The notes beneath the pieces are model-generated. The model worked only from the letters and a program-made list of their open reading frames with translations. It was not told the DNA's origin and searched no databases. Below are positions 61,380 through 64,000 of a stretch of DNA of 64,000 bases, in pieces. A program made the position numbers and the translations under genes. Source of the DNA: Candidatus Thiodiazotropha sp. CDECU1 (GTDB taxonomy: Bacteria > Pseudomonadota > Gammaproteobacteria > Chromatiales > Chromatiaceae); the NCBI RefSeq assembly GCF_963455295.1, contig NZ_OY734020.1, positions 1,488,001 through 1,552,000 on the forward strand. Reading direction: 5' to 3'. The first letter of the stretch is position 1, and each line of letters opens with the position of its first letter.

Positions 61380-62885
61380 ATGGAATTGAAGGTGATTGGT
61401 CAAAGTGCGGCGCCAAGCGAGAGCGGCTGTAGTTCTTCCGGATGTGGCGGCTCCAGCGACCAGCTCTCGCATCTGCCGGAGAACATACGCCAAAAGGTCC
61501 AGGATCATCCCTGTTACTCGGAGGACGCCCACCACCATTTCGCACGCATGCACGTAGCGGTGGCGCCGGCCTGTAACATCCAGTGTCACTACTGCAACCG
61601 CAAGTACGACTGCGCCAACGAGTCCCGTCCCGGGGTGGTCTCCGAACTGCTGACCCCGGACCAGGCGGTGAAAAAGGTCATGGCGGTGGCTGCCAATATT
61701 CCGCAGATGACGGTACTTGGCATCGCCGGTCCCGGTGATCCTCTGGCCAATCCGGAGCGCACCTTCGAGACCTTCCGTCAGCTCACCGAGAAGGCCCCCG
61801 ATATCAAACTCTGTGTCTCCACCAATGGCCTCTCCCTACCTGACCAAGTGGAAGAGCTGAGCAAGCACAACATCGACCATGTCACCATCACCATCAACTG
61901 CGTGGACCCGGAGATAGGTGCCAAGATCTATCCCTGGATCTTCTGGAACAACCGCCGTATCAAGGGCAAGAAGGGCGCCAGGATTCTTATCGAGCAGCAG
62001 CAGAAGGGGCTCGAGATGCTGACTGAGAAGGGCATCCTGGTGAAGGTCAACTCGGTGATGATCCCCGGTGTCAACGACCAGCACCTGGAAGAGGTGAGTA
62101 AGGTGGTGAAGGCCAAGGGCGCCTTCCTGCACAATGTGATGCCGCTCATCGCTGAGGCGGAGCACGGCACCTTCTACGGTGTCATGGGTCAGCGTGGTCC
62201 CACTCACGACGAACTGCAGACCCTGCAGGACAAGTGCGCCGGCGACATGAACATGATGCGCCACTGCCGTCAGTGCCGCGCCGATGCGGTGGGCATGCTT
62301 GGCGAGGACCGGGGTGATGAATTCACCATGGACAAGGTGGAGAGCATGGATGTGGACTATGAAGCGGCCATGGCGAAGCGGGCCGAGTATCAGGCGGCTG
62401 CCCTGGCGACCCTGGAGGCGCAGCGTAACAACACCGGCGAAAGTTTCGTCTCTCTCTCTTCCCTGAAGGTGAATAAGAAACAGACCCGTCCGGTGTTGAT
62501 GGCGGTGGCTACCAGCGGTGGTGGCGTCATCAACCAGCACTTCGGCCATGCCAAGGAGTTCCTTGTCTACGAGGCCTCTGCTACCGATGTGCGCTTCATC
62601 GGTCATCGCAAGGTCGATCTCTACTGTAGCGGAGGCGACACCTGCGGCGATGCGGAAACCACCCTGCAGAAGATCATCCGTGCCCTGGAGGGTTGCGAGG
62701 CGGTGCTCTGTTCCAAGATCGGTTACGAACCCTGGGAGCAGTTGGAAGAGGCAGGTATCCAACCCAATGGGGAGCATGCCATGGAGCCTATCGAGGAAGC
62801 GGTAGCCGCGGTCTATGCGGAAATGGCTGACAACGGTCAACTGGATCAACCCAGGGTGTCCGAGCAACTGCAGGCCGCTACCTGA
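61380..62885 (+). CDS. nifB: Nitrogenase cofactor biosynthesis protein NifB
   Basis: 501-residue radical SAM enzyme that fuses iron-sulfur clusters and inserts the central carbon to make NifB-co, precursor of FeMo-co. The radical SAM motif is [16 protein letters not shown] (CxxxCxxC, near residue 65). [13 protein letters not shown] is the SAM-binding region, and [17 protein letters not shown] holds Cys for the K-cluster region. A C-terminal NifX-like domain (about 370-480; [33 protein letters not shown]) is fused, as in proteobacteria. ATG 61380 follows GGAGG by seven bases. First gene of a NifA-controlled operon. Confidence 0.96.
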   Translation: MELKVIGQSAAPSESGCSSSGCGGSSDQLSHLPENIRQKVQDHPCYSEDAHHHFARMHVAVAPACNIQCHYCNRKYDCANESRPGVVSELLTPDQAVKKVMAVAANIPQMTVLGIAGPGDPLANPERTFETFRQLTEKAPDIKLCVSTNGLSLPDQVEELSKHNIDHVTITINCVDPEIGAKIYPWIFWNNRRIKGKKGARILIEQQQKGLEMLTEKGILVKVNSVMIPGVNDQHLEEVSKVVKAKGAFLHNVMPLIAEAEHGTFYGVMGQRGPTHDELQTLQDKCAGDMNMMRHCRQCRADAVGMLGEDRGDEFTMDKVESMDVDYEAAMAKRAEYQAAALATLEAQRNNTGESFVSLSSLKVNKKQTRPVLMAVATSGGGVINQHFGHAKEFLVYEASATDVRFIGHRKVDLYCSGGDTCGDAETTLQKIIRALEGCEAVLCSKIGYEPWEQLEEAGIQPNGEHAMEPIEEAVAAVYAEMADNGQLDQPRVSEQLQAAT

Positions 62886-62896
62886 GGAGAGCAATC

Positions 62897-63175
62897 ATGG
62901 CTTACGCGATTATCGAAACCTGTGTCAACTGCTGGGCCTGTGAACCGCTATGCCCGAGCAAGGCGATCTTTGAAGCGCGTCCCCACTTTCTGATCGATGC
63001 CAAGAAGTGCACAGAGTGCGAGGGGGATCACGCCGATCCCCAGTGCGTCAGCATCTGTCCCATCGAAGGGGCCATTCTTAACGGCATTGGCGAGGCGGCC
63101 AATCCCCCTGGATCCCTGACCGGTATTCCGCCGGAGAAGTTGGCGGAGGTGATGGCCGAGATCCAGGCGCGATAG
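62897..63175 (+). CDS. fdxN: Nif-associated 4Fe-4S ferredoxin FdxN
   Basis: 92-residue bacterial-type ferredoxin. Cluster-binding Cys: ETCVNCWACEPLCPSKAI and, with an insertion typical of nif ferredoxins, KKCTECEGDHADPQCVSICPIEGAI. It follows nifB by 11 bp, as in Azotobacter and related clusters, and probably supplies electrons to NifB. The C-terminal ~25 residues are a helical extension. Confidence 0.94.
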   Translation: MAYAIIETCVNCWACEPLCPSKAIFEARPHFLIDAKKCTECEGDHADPQCVSICPIEGAILNGIGEAANPPGSLTGIPPEKLAEVMAEIQAR

Positions 63176-63209
63176 CGGTATAACCGATTTTGTATTTAAG
63201 GAGAAGCAC

Positions 63210-63428
63210 ATGCGTTACCCAGATCATGATCCACAACTCCAGTTGATAACTGTACCGAGGGACAGTGGCATCAATCCAGGTCGGCGTTGGTTCAGCCAGA
63301 TAGTGATGCAGTGTGCCCATCCGGCACTGCAGGGTAAGCCCGATTGGGTACATCTGCCCGACCGGGTGTGGCGGCGAAACTCAGCGCTCTTGATGAGTCT
63401 GCATGATTGTAAACGAGTCGATGACTGA
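63210..63428 (+). CDS. Small conserved-position ORF between fdxN and nifO
   Basis: 72 residues; AAGGAG lies just before the ATG. Visible features are LITVPRDSGINPGRRWFSQIVMQCAHPALQ and WVHLPDRVWRRNSALLMS; basic, one Cys in the centre, no membrane helix. I do not recognise the family. It overlaps nifO by 8 bp and sits inside the NifA-driven operon, so a nitrogen-fixation role is likely by context only. Confidence 0.7.
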   Translation: MRYPDHDPQLQLITVPRDSGINPGRRWFSQIVMQCAHPALQGKPDWVHLPDRVWRRNSALLMSLHDCKRVDD

Positions 63429-63846
63429 TCTGGTTTTCTATGCAAAACCCGGTTGTGTGGGGAACCTGAGACAACAGAAGCTACTGCGCAGCCAGGGTGT
63501 CGATTTTGTGGTGCGTGACCTGATCAGCGAAGCCTGGTCGGGGCAGCGGCTGCGCCCCTATTTCTGCGATAAGCCTGTAGCGGAGTGGTTCAACACTACG
63601 TCGCCCAGAGTGAAGTCAGGGGAGCTCCCTATCGATGCATTGAGTGAAGCAGAGGCATTGGCGCTGATGATCGCCGACCCGATCCTCATCCGTCGGCCCC
63701 TGCTCGAATTTGGCGAGCTCAGACAGTCAGGCTTTGAAGCTGGATCTGTTCTGCAGGCATTGGGTGTCGTCTTGAATGCCGCTGAGAAGCTGCAGGATTG
63801 TCCCATGCAGGATGAAGTGTCCATTGCATGCGAGGCACCAGGATGA
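63421..63846 (+). CDS. nifO: Nitrogenase-associated protein NifO (ArsC/Spx-like fold)
   Basis: 141 residues of the ArsC/Spx thioredoxin-like family: LVFYAKPGCVGNLRQQKLLRSQGVDFVVRDLISEAWSGQRLRPYF, then LSEAEALALMIADPILIRRPLLEFGELRQSGF. The single Cys in KPGCVGN is at the ArsC position. NifO is found after fdxN in Azotobacter-type clusters, where it affects nitrogenase expression under nitrate. ATG 63421 gives the start used in the family; the stop overlaps the next gene (ATGA). Confidence 0.88.
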   Translation: MTDLVFYAKPGCVGNLRQQKLLRSQGVDFVVRDLISEAWSGQRLRPYFCDKPVAEWFNTTSPRVKSGELPIDALSEAEALALMIADPILIRRPLLEFGELRQSGFEAGSVLQALGVVLNAAEKLQDCPMQDEVSIACEAPG

Positions 63847-64000
63847 ACAACAATATCGATGTTTCCACTCATCGCAAGGCCGTCGAACTTGCCGACGATG
63901 TCTACTGGATAGGTGCGCTCGATCCAACCCTCAGGACCTTCGATATCATCCTCAGCACCGCCAATGGCACCACCTATAATGCCTATCTTATCCGCGGCAG
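63843..64000 (+). CDS. Flavodiiron (FprA/A-type flavoprotein) family protein, 3' partial
   Basis: The first 52 residues only; the gene runs off the right edge. DVYWIGALDPTLRTFDIILSTANGTTYNAYLIRG is the beginning of the metallo-beta-lactamase-like diiron domain of A-type flavoproteins, which reduce O2 to water or NO to N2O. Coupled to nifO by an ATGA overlap, it probably protects nitrogenase or nif maturation from oxygen. Confidence 0.85.
   Translation, partial: MNNNIDVSTHRKAVELADDVYWIGALDPTLRTFDIILSTANGTTYNAYLIRG

Noticed and set aside
1-64000. CRISPR arrays, rRNA and tRNA genes
   Set aside because: Looked for regular short repeats with spacers and for cloverleaf or rRNA signatures; none recognised.

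Overview
The window looks like chromosomal DNA of a free-living or symbiotic diazotrophic gammaproteobacterium. The evidence is a NifL/NifA regulatory pair, an Rnf complex divergent from nifL, and a nifB-fdxN-nifO-flavodiiron block laid out as in Azotobacter-type minor nif clusters. HrpB, YgfZ, YegQ and GGDEF/EAL proteins fit the same class. A sulfur-oxidiser or symbiont of the Chromatiales/Sedimenticolaceae type would fit, but that is inference. Coding density is high, with two visibly AT-richer islands (about 34.1-37.8 kb and 58.9-61.1 kb). No rRNA, tRNA or CRISPR was found.

Layout. 0-4.4 kb: ChaN-PDZ protein (cut by the left edge), the U32 protein YegQ, an ArnD-like deacetylase homologue that has lost its catalytic motifs, a GNAT and a GFA protein. 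4.5-5.8 kb: HD-GYP protein. 6.2-15.5 kb, minus strand: YgfZ, HDOD, an ABC-2 exporter, guanine deaminase, asparagine-synthase-like amidotransferase, acyl carrier protein, acyl-AMP ligase and NAD synthase. The last seven look like an uncharacterised biosynthesis/export cluster. 15.6-22.8 kb, plus strand: RNase II-like exonuclease, lipoprotein, GGDEF-EAL protein, a decayed lipoprotein, and a zinc-ribbon membrane protein beside a TIR/zinc-ribbon protein. 22.8-28.3 kb, minus strand: TetR, MMPL exporter, LolA-like protein and outer-membrane barrel, the barrel gene separated by repeat elements. 29.4-34 kb: a 65-residue protein coupled to a membrane-anchored SbcC/YhaN-like ATPase, then hrpB. 34-37.4 kb: two FemAB/GNAT-type proteins around a family 2 glycosyltransferase.

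37.8-46.1 kb, minus strand: TSUP permease, BNR-propeller protein, thioredoxin-like protein, and the complete rnfABCDGEH operon. 46.5-49.7 kb: nifL-nifA. 49.7-61.2 kb: an insertion-like stretch with no nif genes (a MITE-like element, TetR/SDR, dioxygenase, DUF481, RND efflux, TsaA, VOC, DUF1499, NYN, GATase). 61.4-64 kb: nifB, fdxN, a 72-residue ORF, nifO and the start of a flavodiiron protein.

Regulation is readable for the nif genes. Paired NifA sites (TGT-N10-ACA), exactly 33 bp apart, stand upstream of both rnfA and nifB, with the near site about 75 bp from a -24/-12 sigma-54 promoter. This predicts joint control of electron supply to nitrogenase (Rnf, ferredoxin), FeMo-co precursor synthesis (NifB) and oxygen protection (flavodiiron protein). 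The most interesting leads are the amidotransferase/ACP/NAD-synthase/exporter cluster, the TIR/zinc-ribbon pair, the coupled membrane ATPase, the ArnD pseudoenzyme, and the 34-bp inverted-repeat element with solo ends lying on gene stop codons.
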